From Nectonema munidae (taxonomy: Eukaryota > Nematomorpha > Nectonematoida > Nectonematidae): a stretch of 64,000 nt of DNA. The stretch covers positions 1,775,501-1,839,500 of the forward strand of contig JAUIRK010000570.1 in NCBI GenBank assembly GCA_030549495.1, written 5' to 3'. The translations under genes and the position numbers were made by a program. The notes below the pieces were generated by a model. That model was not told the origin of the DNA, did no database searches, and saw only the letters and a program-made list of their open reading frames with translations. Numbering within the stretch: position 1 is the first letter of the stretch; each line of letters starts with the position of its first letter. This document shows, one piece after another, positions 30,701 to 39,165 of the stretch.

Positions 30701-32288
30701 AAGCAAAGCAGACGATATCTAAAAAACGCAGACGATTTATATTCAAAGTCATTGAAAAAAGCAGACGAAGATGAAATTCCTTATGTTCCAAAATAGGAAC
30801 ATTGGCCGTAAATGGGTTAACTTCATAAAATCTGTGCAGTTGTGATGGGATTGAGAGCTTACAGTGCAAGTATAATGTCGGGTAATAATGGGGGTGTGTT
30901 CATTAGACAAAAATTCTTTTATAATAAATTTTGAAAATTGTAAAAAAAGTTCGCCCCCCCCCCCATAAAATTTTTAGGCTGTGCGCCCCTGATGAAAAGT
31001 TAAAAATTATTGTTATTCCTTCATATGATTAATCAAAGAAAATGACAAATTATTAACATGGTAAATTTAACTAAGAAGTTATTCATTCCGAGATGCACTT
31101 CATCATCATTCTTGAGCATGCCCAGCTAAATTACTAACTAGCTCTCTAACTTAATAACAAACAAGCTAAGTACAACAAATTAGTCAATATATAAATTTGA
31201 AGAATATGTAATTTAATGTCTTTGTAAATTGAGTATTACACCAGGGGCGCACATCGAAGGGGGTGAAATGTCTTTTGAAAGGTAAAATTTGAGCCTAGAA
31301 GAGATTGTCTTAATTTTTTCTCCTCACATAATAATTTCATCTTTGAAGTCATTTTAGAACTAATTTTTATATAACATGTAAAAAAGGAATATATTGATTG
31401 AAAATTTTTTAGTTAAATCATTTTAAAATTCGCCCCCATTCCAAAATTTCAATTAAGAGAACTCCCGTAACACACTAACAAACAATGTCAAAATTCAAAT
31501 AAGATAAAAAATTAAATTTTCACTTTTATTTTACTGTTGAAAAAATGTTGCTTATGCTAGGAATAAAAATATTTAACTGTAAGTACCAAACTAAAAATTT
31601 CTAAATATGTCCTAGAACTCATTTTGTTCCCCTCGATTTATATATAGTAGGAAAGATCGCTCAATTAGTGAAAAACTTGCATAAACTATTAAAGAATTAC
31701 CATGATTTGGGCATAAGGAGTTGTATAAAAACAAAAGTTTCAAACAACCTTATTAATGCTAGAAAATTTTATTTGAATTATGAGACTAATGCTATAAAAT
31801 TGCATTTTATATAAAAGAAGGTATCGGGTGTTTCACTTTCCTCCAATGGATCTTCCTACATATGTTAGGACAACGTTTTTAAAGGTCATATACACTTATA
31901 TAAACTATATAGGAAAACAAAGGATTCGATAATATGACAATATGTTAAAGATTTATTTACCTTTGTACAAACCAAAAAAGCCTTCATTTCTATAAATCTT
32001 GCTAAAGGCATCCAACATGCCAGAATAAACCTGAGATTGCTTTTGAATCTGAAGATTTGTTTTAACTACGCTGAATGGATAAAGGAGTGTTCGGTGTCCA
32101 AACGCAGATCCGATAAGGAGTGGAAAATATTTCTTTTTATTGAGCATGTTCCACTCAATTGTGTGAATGCTGCTTTTCGAAGGAACATGTGCACTGATAC
32201 TTTTGGGAAAAGAACTTTGTGAGATCGAGATATCGGTGATTGAGTTTGAGCTCGTCATTTGTATGTAAGTTATACTCTGCAAACACAT
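7285..32288 (-). CDS. SLC25A44: SLC25A44-type mitochondrial carrier, complete five-exon gene
   Basis: Five exons (32288-31961, 29027-28700, 24754-24654, 13542-13415, 7473-7285) join in frame into 357 codons plus stop. The introns are in phase 1, 2, 1 and 0, all with GT/AG ends. The protein is a three-repeat inner-membrane carrier. Repeat 1 carries YPFSVVKTNLQIQKQ and GFFGLYKGF; repeat 2 carries VPTDIISQH and GLLGFYRGYFASIL; repeat 3 carries TNSLDLVRARIQ and SFFIILGYESLKRFS. The order and the degenerate signatures (PFS, PTD) match SLC25A44, which in mammals imports branched-chain amino acids into mitochondria. Two points are odd. The proline of the third signature is serine (NSLD instead of NPMD), and its usual KG..AR becomes KSYSSR. 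The N-terminus is about 30-40 residues longer than the human form; a start at 32258 (347 residues) is equally possible, because TTTGCAG just before it could be a splice acceptor. Introns are 2.9, 3.9, 11.1 and 5.9 kb and full of transposons. Confidence 0.95.
7722..7755. repeat. Solo hAT-type end with poly-C tract
   Basis: A C homopolymer leads into GGATGTGCGCAGCTG, the inverse of the CAGGGGCGCACATC end also seen at 8755 (plus), 30991 (inverse) and 31242 (plus). No partner end was identified. Confidence 0.45.
8755..8774. repeat. Solo hAT-type end (CAGGAGCGCACATCC)
   Basis: It matches the 31242 terminus with one change and is followed by a G-rich stretch at about 8783-8800, as in the sister copies. 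The other end is not recognisable. The surrounding 7760-9520 is otherwise featureless intron sequence. Confidence 0.4.
9527..9690 (+). mobile_element. tRNA-derived SINE, plus strand
   Basis: The head looks like a tRNA promoter: an A-box region TGGCAGATTGGTTGAG and a B box GGGTTCGATTTTC. The tail TCAATGAAAACACACTCACG then GTCCTTTACCTTAG matches the tail of the SINEs at 14351, 32440 and 55808, although the head differs. It lies in intron 4 of SLC25A44, antisense to it. Confidence 0.7.
9700..11085. other. Intronic AT-rich sequence
   Basis: No gene. A purine-rich run (GA repeats) lies at about 10590-10690 and a GC-richer, unassigned patch at 10728-10805. Confidence 0.5.
11090..11661 (-). mobile_element. 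Tigger/pogo-type DNA transposon relic (5' half)
   Basis: The right end on the minus strand is TACAGTAAACCTCCAGCTAT, a classic Tigger terminal repeat, bordered by a TA target. Downstream, in one minus frame, LEKNMEVL then KTTVAHQFGVNKST matches the N-terminal pipsqueak-type DNA-binding domain of pogo/Tigger transposases, followed by ESVATSVGQLAKTNKSVSDK. The frame is interrupted and the DDE domain and the opposite terminus are missing. The element is old. Confidence 0.75.
12088..12470. repeat. AT-only low-complexity block between two copies of a 45-bp repeat
   Basis: CCTTAATGTCCTTAAAATTA and the following bases occur at 12088 and again at 12422, each running on through ACTTTGCG and ATGCATTCTG. 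Between them, 12131-12410 is almost pure A and T. Confidence 0.6.
12580..12843 (-). pseudogene. hAT transposase fragment
   Basis: In minus frames it reads SFASGESFKDLLLKVLPVQK and then RRIESTAQRVVFVKGVTPT and LEIVEEFEPLVRLGLEQAF, typical of the region after the BED finger in GTF2IRD2/ZBED5-type hAT transposases. At least one frame change separates the two parts. A partner copy of the last block lies in opposite orientation at 14505-14615, on the other side of exon 4. Confidence 0.6.
13415..13542 (-). CDS. SLC25A44: SLC25A44 exon 4
   Basis: The acceptor is TTTCAAATTTAG|AT. The exon reads LLSSHSPERSSHLVLQTIS then AMMSGATTAFCTNSLDLVRA, helix 5 and the third carrier signature. The donor is ATCCAG|GTAATT, phase 0. 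The signature has NSLD where the family normally has NP.D. Confidence 0.93.
14351..14500 (-). mobile_element. tRNA-derived SINE, minus strand
   Basis: On the minus strand: GGCGTGGGTAAGATTGGTTA (A-box region), GGTCTTAGGTTCGATCCCGC (B box), then the conserved body GGCGCAATTGTGCCTTCTCG and the tail ATGAAAACACCCTACGGGGC, CTTTACCTTTG. It is about 90% like the copy at 32440-32590 by eye. It lies in intron 3 of SLC25A44, in the same sense as the gene. Confidence 0.8.
14505..14615 (+). pseudogene. hAT transposase fragment, inverted copy
   Basis: It reads TQRVLFVKGVTPTREIMEEF then LVRLGLEQAFSK, nearly the same as the minus-strand copy at 12580-12690 (roughly 90% over about 95 bases by eye). It directly abuts the tRNA-like head of the SINE. 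Confidence 0.6.
15228..16304 (-). CDS. hAT transposase core (broken gene)
   Basis: The open stretch of 358 codons lies within a dead element. It contains IDESFNLSSTSQLLIYVRGV (first catalytic block), DGGPNMAGIRKGLVG, FIHCIIHQQALCAKQL, VNYIRSHARIHRQFQAFLE and the RW block YYTAVRWLSCGKLLSRF, all in the order seen in GTF2IRD2-like and SCAND3-like hAT proteins. Upstream and downstream parts lie in other frames. Confidence 0.85.
   Translation of the reverse strand: MEAANDLCPEKATLFANIRLSASSVVRRTEELAENIELQLHEKAKNFLWYSIAIDESFNLSSTSQLLIYVRGVNHNFQIIEEFASVCSMHGTTTGEDIFIEVEIFCNAMIFNAIGYASVDGGPNMAGIRKGLVGRIQTKLEDLHCPTALFIHCIIHQQALCAKQLDISYVLIPITSVVNYIRSHARIHRQFQAFLEGLDSDFYDLLYYTAVRWLSCGKLLSRFHKLRKEIKKNLTEKNKSNAHFSDSLWLSKLSFLVDITNHMNDLNLKLQKQNNLICDLYKIITAFRRKLPLFKTQFEKRNFSHFPNFQEFCAENVEYVDLEFHKHILYNLHTNFSQRFADLDKIKNDILLTTCQQI
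16445..16684 (-). CDS. hAT transposase N-terminal BED finger (broken gene)
   Basis: It starts MDSKKRKVDKE and contains a BED-type zinc finger: AICLICNESVAVLKEYNI then RRHYETKH, with C..C and H....H spacing. It is the first coding block of the same transposase, out of frame with the core. Confidence 0.8.
   Translation of the reverse strand: MDSKKRKVDKECRIFNKSWEEKYFFEVANDQKAICLICNESVAVLKEYNIRRHYETKHLSTHSKFHGKQRSEKNGDFEI
17919..18421. mobile_element. Non-autonomous hAT element
   Basis: The left end GCAGTGTTTCTCATCGTGGT is a well-known hAT terminus style; the right end is AAAAAAGGTTGAGCACTAG. The flanks AGTCTAGA (17911-17918) and AGTTTAGA (18422-18429) agree at 7 of 8 positions, as expected of an aged 8-bp target duplication. 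The interior is AT-rich and non-coding. It sits directly between the larger hAT and the giant palindrome. Confidence 0.55.
18676..18724. repeat. (TAA)n microsatellite in the left arm
   Basis: About 16 TAA triplets. The matching site in the right arm (23643-23662) has only about five, so the microsatellite changed length after the arms formed. Confidence 0.9.
20124..20233. repeat. 28-bp minisatellite in the left arm
   Basis: Four units of the type ATTCATCTCCAACCTGTATA followed by TTACGATG, with a few changes per unit; two more at 20366-20425. Confidence 0.75.
20764..23904 (-). repeat. Right arm of the giant palindrome
   Basis: Reverse complement of the left arm with expansions. The AT-rich unit next to the loop is present twice in tandem (about 20837-20997 and 20998-21141) and again near 21625-21770, the minisatellite is longer, and the ~250-base unit with the AATGTGATTTATTCCTCGCA phrase occurs twice (about 22515-22775 and 22783-23040), while the ~340-base unit occurs once plus a fragment. 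Confidence 0.8.
21318..21490. repeat. 28-bp minisatellite in the right arm
   Basis: About six inverse units (GGTTGGAGATGAATCATCGT and relatives) against four in the left arm; two more at 21141-21200. Confidence 0.75.
24654..24754 (-). CDS. SLC25A44: SLC25A44 exon 3
   Basis: This 101-base exon starts after TTTGTCAACAG and reads KRDGLLGFYRGYFASIL then CYVPNSAIWWTLYHTYS, the hallmark GFYRGY and PNSA.WW block of SLC25A44 repeat 2 and helix 4. The donor AGTA|GTGAGT gives phase 1, agreeing with exon 4. Confidence 0.93.
24882..25239. mobile_element. hAT-type MITE, 358 bp
   Basis: The ends are TACAGATGTATCGGAT and, inverted, TAGAGATGTATCGGAT. Flanks TTCCACAC (24874-24881) and TTCCGCAC (25240-25247) agree at 7 of 8 positions. 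The interior is non-coding with repeated GCGGATG words. It lies in intron 2 of SLC25A44, 128 bases upstream of exon 3 in the sense of the gene. Confidence 0.8.
25560..25770. repeat. Copy of the foldback MITE family
   Basis: Contains GATTAGTCTTAATAAAAATT and CTGGTCGTCAAAAC, then TTTTTCAATGGAATTTTATA and GATTTTCATTTCTTGGCA, matching parts of 3561-3912 and 37100-37215. The two halves appear rearranged. Confidence 0.55.
26757..28534 (+). mobile_element. hAT transposon with perfect 8-bp target duplication
   Basis: The left terminus CAGGGGTGGGGAACCTGC and the inverse right terminus AGGTTCCCCACCTCTG are flanked by CTTTAGAG on both sides (26749-26756 and 28535-28542). The inside codes a shortened GTF2IRD2-type transposase in plus orientation. 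It has BED finger residues GGKMSCLLRDTTLVTVKKFN (27105-27165), YYSVALDESTDSRFSTSIVL (27530-27590), VISVVNYIRANATKHRQFRN, VRWLSQGKVLVKILSLRRQI, and a dimerisation end TTYCCESTFSYLTQIKNSLR. The pieces lie in several frames and part of the core is deleted. The short length (1.78 kb) also marks a defective copy. Confidence 0.9.
27655..28029 (+). CDS. hAT transposase, middle part (broken gene)
   Basis: The frame reads LHQQNLCEKSVILNDTLQKV, VNYIRANATKHRQFRNMLIM and VRWLSQGKVLVKILSLRR. It is the RW block of the hAT catalytic region. The C-terminal part continues in another frame at 27995-28291. Confidence 0.75.
   Translation: MYLHQQNLCEKSVILNDTLQKVISVVNYIRANATKHRQFRNMLIMDDKVSSVDLPYHSKVRWLSQGKVLVKILSLRRQIIDFFKESDKHCELRCSFLKSKLSEEHIPQFTKVMSENEEYGSISF
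28700..29027 (-). CDS. SLC25A44: SLC25A44 exon 2
   Basis: The acceptor TTTTGTTTTAG|GT at 29027 completes the glycine of KGFLISS. It codes helix 2 (SSIQLASGVLYVATYE), helix 3 (GGSCASLAVQTIMVP) and signature 2 (PTDIISQH), then a long matrix loop ending IQEVY. The donor is CAA|GTAAGG, phase 2. Confidence 0.93.
29030..30685. other. Intron 1 sequence without a recognised gene
   Basis: Two adjacent plus-strand open stretches at 30018-30524 are separated by a stop and match nothing I know. No splice-flanked exon is visible. Confidence 0.45.
30688..30823. repeat. piggyBac-type MITE
   Basis: The right end, inverted, is TTAACCCATTTACGGCCAAT then GTTCC; the left end is AACCCATTTAAGGCCAAGC. The TTAA next to CCC is the piggyBac target and terminus pattern. 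The interior contains GCAGACGA three times. A related end lies at 57628. Confidence 0.5.
30956..30991. repeat. Solo hAT-type end with poly-C tract
   Basis: A C tract is followed by ATAAAATTTTTAGGCTGTGC and GCCCCTG, the inverse of CAGGGGCGCACA. The sister end in the other direction starts at 31242. Confidence 0.45.
31242..31260. repeat. Solo hAT-type end (CAGGGGCGCACATCG)
   Basis: Matches the ends at 7741, 8755 and 30991. A C-rich phrase TTCGCCCCCATTCC at about 31430 may mark the far side of this copy. Confidence 0.45.
31961..32288 (-). CDS. SLC25A44: SLC25A44 exon 1 (first coding exon)
   Basis: It encodes an extended serine-rich N-terminus, then HTIEWNMLNKKKYFPLL and the first transmembrane helix and carrier signature YPFSVVKTNLQIQ, ending NEGFFGLYKG. 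The donor is AAAG|GTAAAT at 31961, phase 1. An in-frame second ATG lies at 32258. Confidence 0.92.
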
Positions 32289-32439
32289 TTCAATACAGCT
32301 AGTGAAAAGCGACTAATATTCCTTGTTTACACATCTGAGCCGAATCATCATAAGAAGATTAATCGTAAAAATGGGTGAGACCTTTGTTAATTCAAAAGAA
32401 ATTCCTTGGTAGCAATAATGAAAAGTGTAAACTTACATA

Positions 32440-32590
32440 TCAAAAAGGTAAAGGTAGCGTAGGGTATTTTCATCGAAAAGGCACAATTGCGCCGCTTATA
32501 TCGAACTATGAGAAAGTAGGCCTGATGCGGGATCGAACCCAAGACCTTGAGTTATCGAAACCCAGTACCTAACCAACCTTACTCACGCCG
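32440..32590 (-). mobile_element. tRNA-derived SINE, minus strand
   Basis: Same family and orientation as 14351-14500: GGTTAGGTACTGGGTTTCGA, B box GGGTTCGATCCCGC, body GGCGCAATTGTGCCTTTTCG, tail ATGAAAATACCCTACGCTAC and CTTTACCTTTT. It lies just upstream of the first coding exon of SLC25A44. Confidence 0.8.
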
Positions 32591-34300
32591 CCTAAATCAT
32601 CAAAAAGATGTTAATCAGAAAATACCTGTTATCCTCTTAAAGGATAAATAAAATTACAATGAAAGCGATATTTATCCATTTAAATCAATATTTTAAGACT
32701 TCAACCTATGAAAAAGCAGAGAAAACGATAATAGCCAAAAAAAATTATGCATGAACTTGTTATTATTAGATTAAACTGTCGACTAAAACAATGCGATGTG
32801 AAGATTAAAACGCAATTTTTGATTTTTTGTATTTCTTCACATTTTAAATAGAGAAATTTAGTATAAAATATTTTGTTTTTAAAAAAAATTACCAGGATAC
32901 AATATCATACAGTACTGGATTTGTTTCCCAGTATTTACAAACGCAACATGTACCCACAATCTCCTTCTTTCGACATTGATGCTCTCCCGTAGAAATAAAA
33001 GCATATTTATGCTCAAAATTTTATGAAATTTATAAATTAGAAATTGTTTTAATTTTAAGTACAGTTAAAAAACATGAAAAAATTTCGTAAAACTTGATTT
33101 AAAAATAAATTTCAATTCAGTATAGATATATTATGTTGACTTCTTCCCTAGCGCAAAAAAATAGTTTTTCGGATTCTCCGGTTTTTTAGATATAAAATTA
33201 AAGATACTTCTCTTCTCCAAATATGATCAATAAACAAAAAACATGAGCAAAATAGATAAACTCAACGATTGAATGAGTATAAATTGAATCAGGAATAAAT
33301 GTTGTAAAAAAGCAAAAAGCTGATTTTATCATATTAAGTTTGCAAAATTAAAAACAGATATTAAGAATACATACAGAATTGGACACCTTTCTAAGAAATA
33401 GAGCTACTTGTAATCTGTTAAATTTTGATTCGAATGATACATAATTCTTTTTATTTTTAGGTTTAATAATTGGCAATAAACGCTCCTAGAAACTCTAACA
33501 AATATTGTTCCATTTATAAATATTAAAATTATTTTTGTATACCCTTATATTATGGTTAACAATCAAAATTCTCTACATTTCATTTTGTAGAAAATCTTAA
33601 CTGATTATTTAAACGTGAATAGATTTCATCTTATTTTTAAACTTTTAACAAGAATATATAAGAATGTAAAAAAGAGATCTTTTAGAAAAGAAATTACAAT
33701 TCTTTCATTTTAATATAAGACAGTAGCGGACTGCAAAATATAAATAAAAAGAAGAAAAAAAATGAAAGGATAGAAATTTCTTTTATTTATTTAAATTTGT
33801 TTAATCATTACCCTAATGAGTGTATAACATCAGATTACAGTTGTAAATTTTTATGCACAGTCAAAAATCCCAGAAGTGCTTAAATGTTAACAAGCTTTTT
33901 TTACTAAAATTCTGTAACTCGGAAAGTTGTTTATATGTAACGGTCCTTGTAATTCTAAAGATTGTTACAATTGAATAAAATGAAACAAGTTCCTTGTGTA
34001 TTCAAGGGAGTAACAACAACAACAACAAATACGTTTTTAATGTCCAAAACTCTTTTTCTTTATCATTTCTTTTGAATAATTAGCATCCGTGTAATAATGT
34101 CCCAGATCTTTTTGTTTATGGGATATTTATACTCTCTATAATAATAAATTCTTTAATTAACGTGTAAATGTCTTTCTCAATGATGTTAAAAAATCAAAGC
34201 TTTCACATCAAAGTGTTGTCTTAAAATTTTGCATCTAAATATTCAAGGTTGTAATTACGAATTTTACTTATTTCGAACAATGTTATCATCTTTTAGTTTT
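32591..34300. other. AT-rich intergenic sequence
   Basis: No gene. A short AAC microsatellite lies at about 34010-34027. Confidence 0.5.
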
Positions 34301-35760
34301 ACTTTTCATATTGTAATACTAACATAAATTTGACAATTAGATAACTTCATAAATTTTAATATTGATGGATATTATTTCAAATACTATTCTATGAATAAAT
34401 TCTTTTTATTCTGATATTCCCAGTTTTCCTTACAACAATACTCCTATTAAAATAGAAATTATATGTAGTGATTGTATCTTAATATTTTTTATGTACATCA
34501 AAATATCCATGTCTTTGATTTTTATGACCCTTTTTGAAGGCAACTTCCTACCTTCAATTACTAAACCAACCTGAGAAACTTAAACTTTTATTGACAAAAT
34601 TTTTTTTCAAATTTTACAAATTATTTTAGCTCTTTCGATCTTCTCTGATCATTTTGAAAATATTCTTTGTAAAATTCTTTGCACTCTAGAATCTCTGTTA
34701 CACCTATTTTTTGTAAATTTAATTTTCCTAAATTCATCATTTTTTAAAATTGACTACTTTTGAATCAGTTTACACTTCTTCAGATGCTAGTATTTTCTCT
34801 GTTTTTTTCACATTTCCAATAAAAATTTCACAAATATTTTTATGAAGTTGAAGTTCAATTTGAAAAATACACAAATTGAAGATTTACTCATAGACTTGTA
34901 AAGCTAAAAAAATTTAAAACATCTCTACATAAAGTAACTTTTCTCAAGCACTACAAATGTATGGTCTATCTTGAAAAGTCTTTTTTTTTATCCAACTCGT
35001 GATAAAAAAGCATTTGGAGAAACTTAAACAAGATTTATAATTTGAAATCATCGTTTTTTTCTTGTGAAAATTTCGCAAACACTTTTTGTATTAACTCTTC
35101 TACGACCAAGAAAAAATGTTGAATTACCCTGATATGACGCTTAAAAATAATACCGAGTCGTTTTTCTTTTATCCTATTATTGAGCTTTGAATTGCTAAAT
35201 TATCTCTTAAAAATAATAAGTCTTATAGATTTGATGAAATTTGTTTGAAAATGTTATCTTATTTCCTTTCATATCTCATAATATTATCTATGTATTCAAT
35301 TTATCTCTGTATAAAGTAATATATCCTAATGACTTCATGTTAGCCAAAATTTTACATATTCTAAAATCAGGTAAAAATTAAAAGTTATGGACAATTATTG
35401 GCCTATATGTATCTTAACAAACTTTGCAAAATTTTATGAAAAACATTCTAAATAAAATGGTATGTTTTATAAAGTGTTTTCTCTTGTTACCAAACAACAG
35501 TTTGGCCACCTATTTAGGCTTTGATAATGTAAATCCTTCTATACTTCTATATAAACTGCACAAACTTGGTTATAGATCCACTTTTCATAAATGGCTAGAA
35601 TCTTACTTATTTAATAGATCTTTCTATGTTACTTTGAATGAATCTTTTTCCTATACGTGTTTTCTTAATGCTCATCTTCCTCAAAACTTTATTCTTGGAC
35701 ACTTTATTAGGTTGAACATCACGATGAAACAAGTCTTTCTTTGAACTCCAGATTTTGTTA
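34300..35760 (+). pseudogene. LINE relic (CR1/Jockey-type reverse transcriptase)
   Basis: Plus-strand frames read NDFMLAKILHILKSGK, then DNYWPICILTNFAKFYEK, the conserved NYRPIS..L..F.K..EK block of reverse transcriptase, and later ILLYKLHKLGYRSTFHKWLE and LFNRSFYVTLNE, the block before the catalytic core. The region stops near a degraded PQ..ILG motif, so the YADD box is missing. Several stops and frame changes are present. The part before 35200 is only suspected to be LINE sequence. Confidence 0.65.
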
Positions 35761-37945
35761 ACAAAAACCTCTTAATTGATGACTCCTATATATACTTACT
35801 TTCTGTTTGTTATTTTTTTTCTAAATAAATAAATAAAAAATTACAATATTTTAAAGACCAATATTAACATATTGTTTTTCAATTATATTTTGGTATTTAT
35901 ATTTCTTAGAATTTATCAATTTTTTCACAAAGAATTGGAATTTGAACATTTTTTCACATTGATAAATAGAACGAACTTTTATTTGATTTCTAATTCATAT
36001 GTATTTATCCCAAAAAAGGAAATAAAACTATGGTTATGAATACAATGGACTCAAATCTAATATTTTTCTTTTAACTTATAATATAGTTATTCACACATAT
36101 CTTAAATATTTAATATACAAAATTACTAGACTTATTACGTTTCCCAAGAAGCACACTCTTTATTGCATACATTTTTTTACATATTGAGCAATAGTATTTT
36201 TACATTCCTTCATTTTGATTAGCATAAAATCATCTTCATATAAGTGAGGAAATTATTTCTTCTATTATGTGCTTTATATTGGATTCTGGAAAAATGTCAT
36301 TCCAAATGAGCTATGCAGCTATACCCCTGACGTCAAGGCAGTTCTTGAAAAAAGATGTCGGTCAGCCATCCGTTTTTAAGAGTATTTTTAACAAGTTGAT
36401 CCATCATATTTATCTAAGTACAAAATTCCTTTCATAGATCCACAAATCTTTTATTTGTTTTTTATCCGGTTGAAGTACTTGAAAGAACTTCTTCCATGAA
36501 AAGGAATTAATTCTTTATAGTCGAATTGATATCTCCAATATTTAACTTTTTTAATATTAATCAAAAGTTTCCAAATTTTAAGAATTGTTGACAACTTATA
36601 TTTTTTCTTTCGCTTATAGAAATTTATTCATCAACTTGATAAAACAGAAGAAGTATTTAAATATTATAAGTCATAGTAGCGGTAAATATCGTTTATCCAT
36701 AAGCCCTGTTCGATTACACATCATAATTTGGGTGACTTTGCTTTGAATGACCTTCAAAAAGAAGCAATATAATAAAAGCCTTCAACTCTATATTGTCACA
36801 ATAATTTTAACTGATTTGGAGAAAAAACAGTTCTATCTTTGCTAACTAAATCTTTATTTATTGATGCTTATTTATATGATATATGAAGACAATGCGAAAT
36901 TAATATTTTTTAATACAAAGATACACAATTTTTCAAGAAAAATACTATTTTTGGATTTATTAATTAAAAAATTTTACAAAACAGCTTTTAAACATTTAAT
37001 TTTCATCAAATTTTCAATACATAGACAAAGTCTAATCTAATTTAAAGTTTTAACAATGATCCTTTGTATTTTATACTGTACCCATTCAAACCCTCGTCAT
37101 TTAGCACCAGCGTGATATCTCTGTCACAAGAAATGAAAATCGTCTGTTTTAAATATATAAAATTTCATTGAAAAAAAGCAGAATATTTTTCTTAAACATT
37201 CTGGTGACCAAAGGTTTGACTATCTTAAAGCCACCAATTTTGAGTTTTAAACGTTATTTAATCAGATACACAAGCTTACATATCGAAATAAATTACTTTC
37301 TAGATAATCATCGAAAATAAAATGTTACTTCTAACAGCGGCTTAACAAGTACTCTTAAAAATACTCAGAAAACAACAAAATTTTATATCCCCTAAGACTG
37401 GTCTTAATTCATTCTACTTTTAATCTATTTACTCATATTTCTATCCTAATAAAACTATTCTAAAAATACGTATCGGCTAATGCTTCTCCAGAAGATAAAT
37501 TATTATATTCCAATCATCACGATAATATTCAATATAATCAAATGAATTATACAATATAGTCTTATTCGTCACCACAGTATCTAGTGTTATTTTACTGACT
37601 CAACCAGAAATATTCCTTTTCCACGTAAAAAGAACGCACACTTTTGAAATCACTTAAACTTTATTAAAAAATAGCTATCTGAAGCTTGTTAAAATCTCTT
37701 CAAACGACCACCTGTTACTCACACGTATAATCCCACGATCTAATTCAAAAAATACATAGTAGTCAATAAATATAGCCTAGATATCATAAAAAATCCCTCT
37801 ATTTTCTTAATACACTTCTCCCTATATAAAATTTTAGAATGAAATAGAGAATAATACAAAATAATCCTAGTTTGAAAGTTCAAAAAATAACGAATTTTAA
37901 ACATAAGACCTAAAGCGATAGATACATTTTTAATTACATTGTCAT
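35761..37945. other. AT-rich intergenic sequence with one foldback MITE copy
   Basis: No gene was found. 37100-37215 matches the foldback MITE at 3561 (ACAAGAAATGAAAATCGTCT, then AATTTCATTGAAAAAAAGC and ATTCTGGTGACC). A GC-richer patch at 36290-36400 is unassigned. Confidence 0.5.
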
Positions 37946-38084
37946 ACTCAGTGGCGGATCCAGAAATTATATGAAGGGGGGGGGGCCAAACTTTTCTTTG
38001 AAATTTTTTTGAAGTTAAAAAGTACGTCAACTGTAGTATATCACAATAATTATTAGGATTTCCATCAAAACTCTATTATGGAAA

Positions 38085-38508
38085 AACAGTTATGCAATAT
38101 TCACCCGCAAGGCAAATTTCTGCGGCCCTCTAAGAAAATGAGATAAGGTTGATGTTAAATTATATAGATATTAGTTTATAAAAATTTCAACAAATTTGTT
38201 ATAAAAACTTTAAGTTTCTATCAAAATATAGATAGGATTATGATTTTTAAAATTTCATTCGAGCTTAAACAAATTTGAATTTGAATTATTTGTAAAAGTG
38301 AGAGACAGCTTTTATAAATAAAAATAACTTTCAATTAACTACTCATTTTATGTTTAATTTTCATAAAAATTGTGATAATCAGTAATCAGGATAAAAAAGT
38401 TTCTGATAAATATTTTATAAAAAAATTATTGTTATTTTTTTAAATAGGTGCGGCCCAACCGTGTCCAATAACTTTTCTAAATGGCCCGCTGCTTGTTTTA
38501 GTTGGACA
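38085..38508. mobile_element. Small hAT MITE nested near the end of the ZMYM1-type hAT
   Basis: The inner ends TGCGGCCCTCTAAG (about 38120) and GGTGCGGCCCAACCGTGTCC (38451) with ATGGCCCGCTGCTTG and GTTGGACATCC follow the layout of Charlie-like hAT ends. The outer termini are worn. Confidence 0.45.
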
Positions 38509-38736
38509 TCCAGTCTATATTGTAATTATATTTTGAGTTATGAAACTTTATACGCGTGAATATAAAAACTAATATAATGTTCAACAAACTGATGTGAGCT
38601 TTAGTTTTTTATTAAATGTACTGAAAAAACTTTATAAAGAATTAAATTACATTACATGAAAAATAAAATTTTTGAAAGATGGTAAAATAAAGTGAGTTTC
38701 CCAACAAATTACTTATAATATAAAAAAAATAGAAAA

Positions 38737-39165
38737 TTAAATTTTCATTTTTCGTTCTTTAAGAGAGAAAAGCTCAAGTGTTTCTTTCACAATATCTTCA
38801 CGATTCATGTCTCGATGAATATAAGCCAATGCCAAATCATTCAAACGATCTTCTCCTGTATTTGAACGCAGATAAGATTTCAATTTTTTGAGTACTGAAA
38901 AAGTGCGCTCAGCTGTTGATGATGAAACTGGTAAAGTTGCGTAAATAAGTAGAAGTTTGTGAATGTTTGGATAAAATGCTTTATCACAAATTTCTAGAGC
39001 GGTAATTGGATCGCGCGGAGCATCTGAAACTGTTTTGGAGAAAAGCTTCCATGTTTGAAACTCCAGTTCTAACTCCTCCAAACTACATAATATTATTACA
39101 AAATAAATATCCAATCCACTTTTAACTTCATCAAATTTAACGTTTTTAGCGAATTCTGGTAACAA
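38737..39165 (-). CDS. hAT transposase C-terminal dimerisation domain (broken gene)
   Basis: ATLPVSSSTAERTFSVLKKL followed by YLRSNTGEDRLNDLALAYIH is the hATC dimerisation block, near the C-terminus as expected. It overlaps the core frame by about 70 bases, showing a frame change. Confidence 0.85.
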   Translation of the reverse strand: MLPEFAKNVKFDEVKSGLDIYFVIILCSLEELELEFQTWKLFSKTVSDAPRDPITALEICDKAFYPNIHKLLLIYATLPVSSSTAERTFSVLKKLKSYLRSNTGEDRLNDLALAYIHRDMNREDIVKETLELFSLKERKMKI

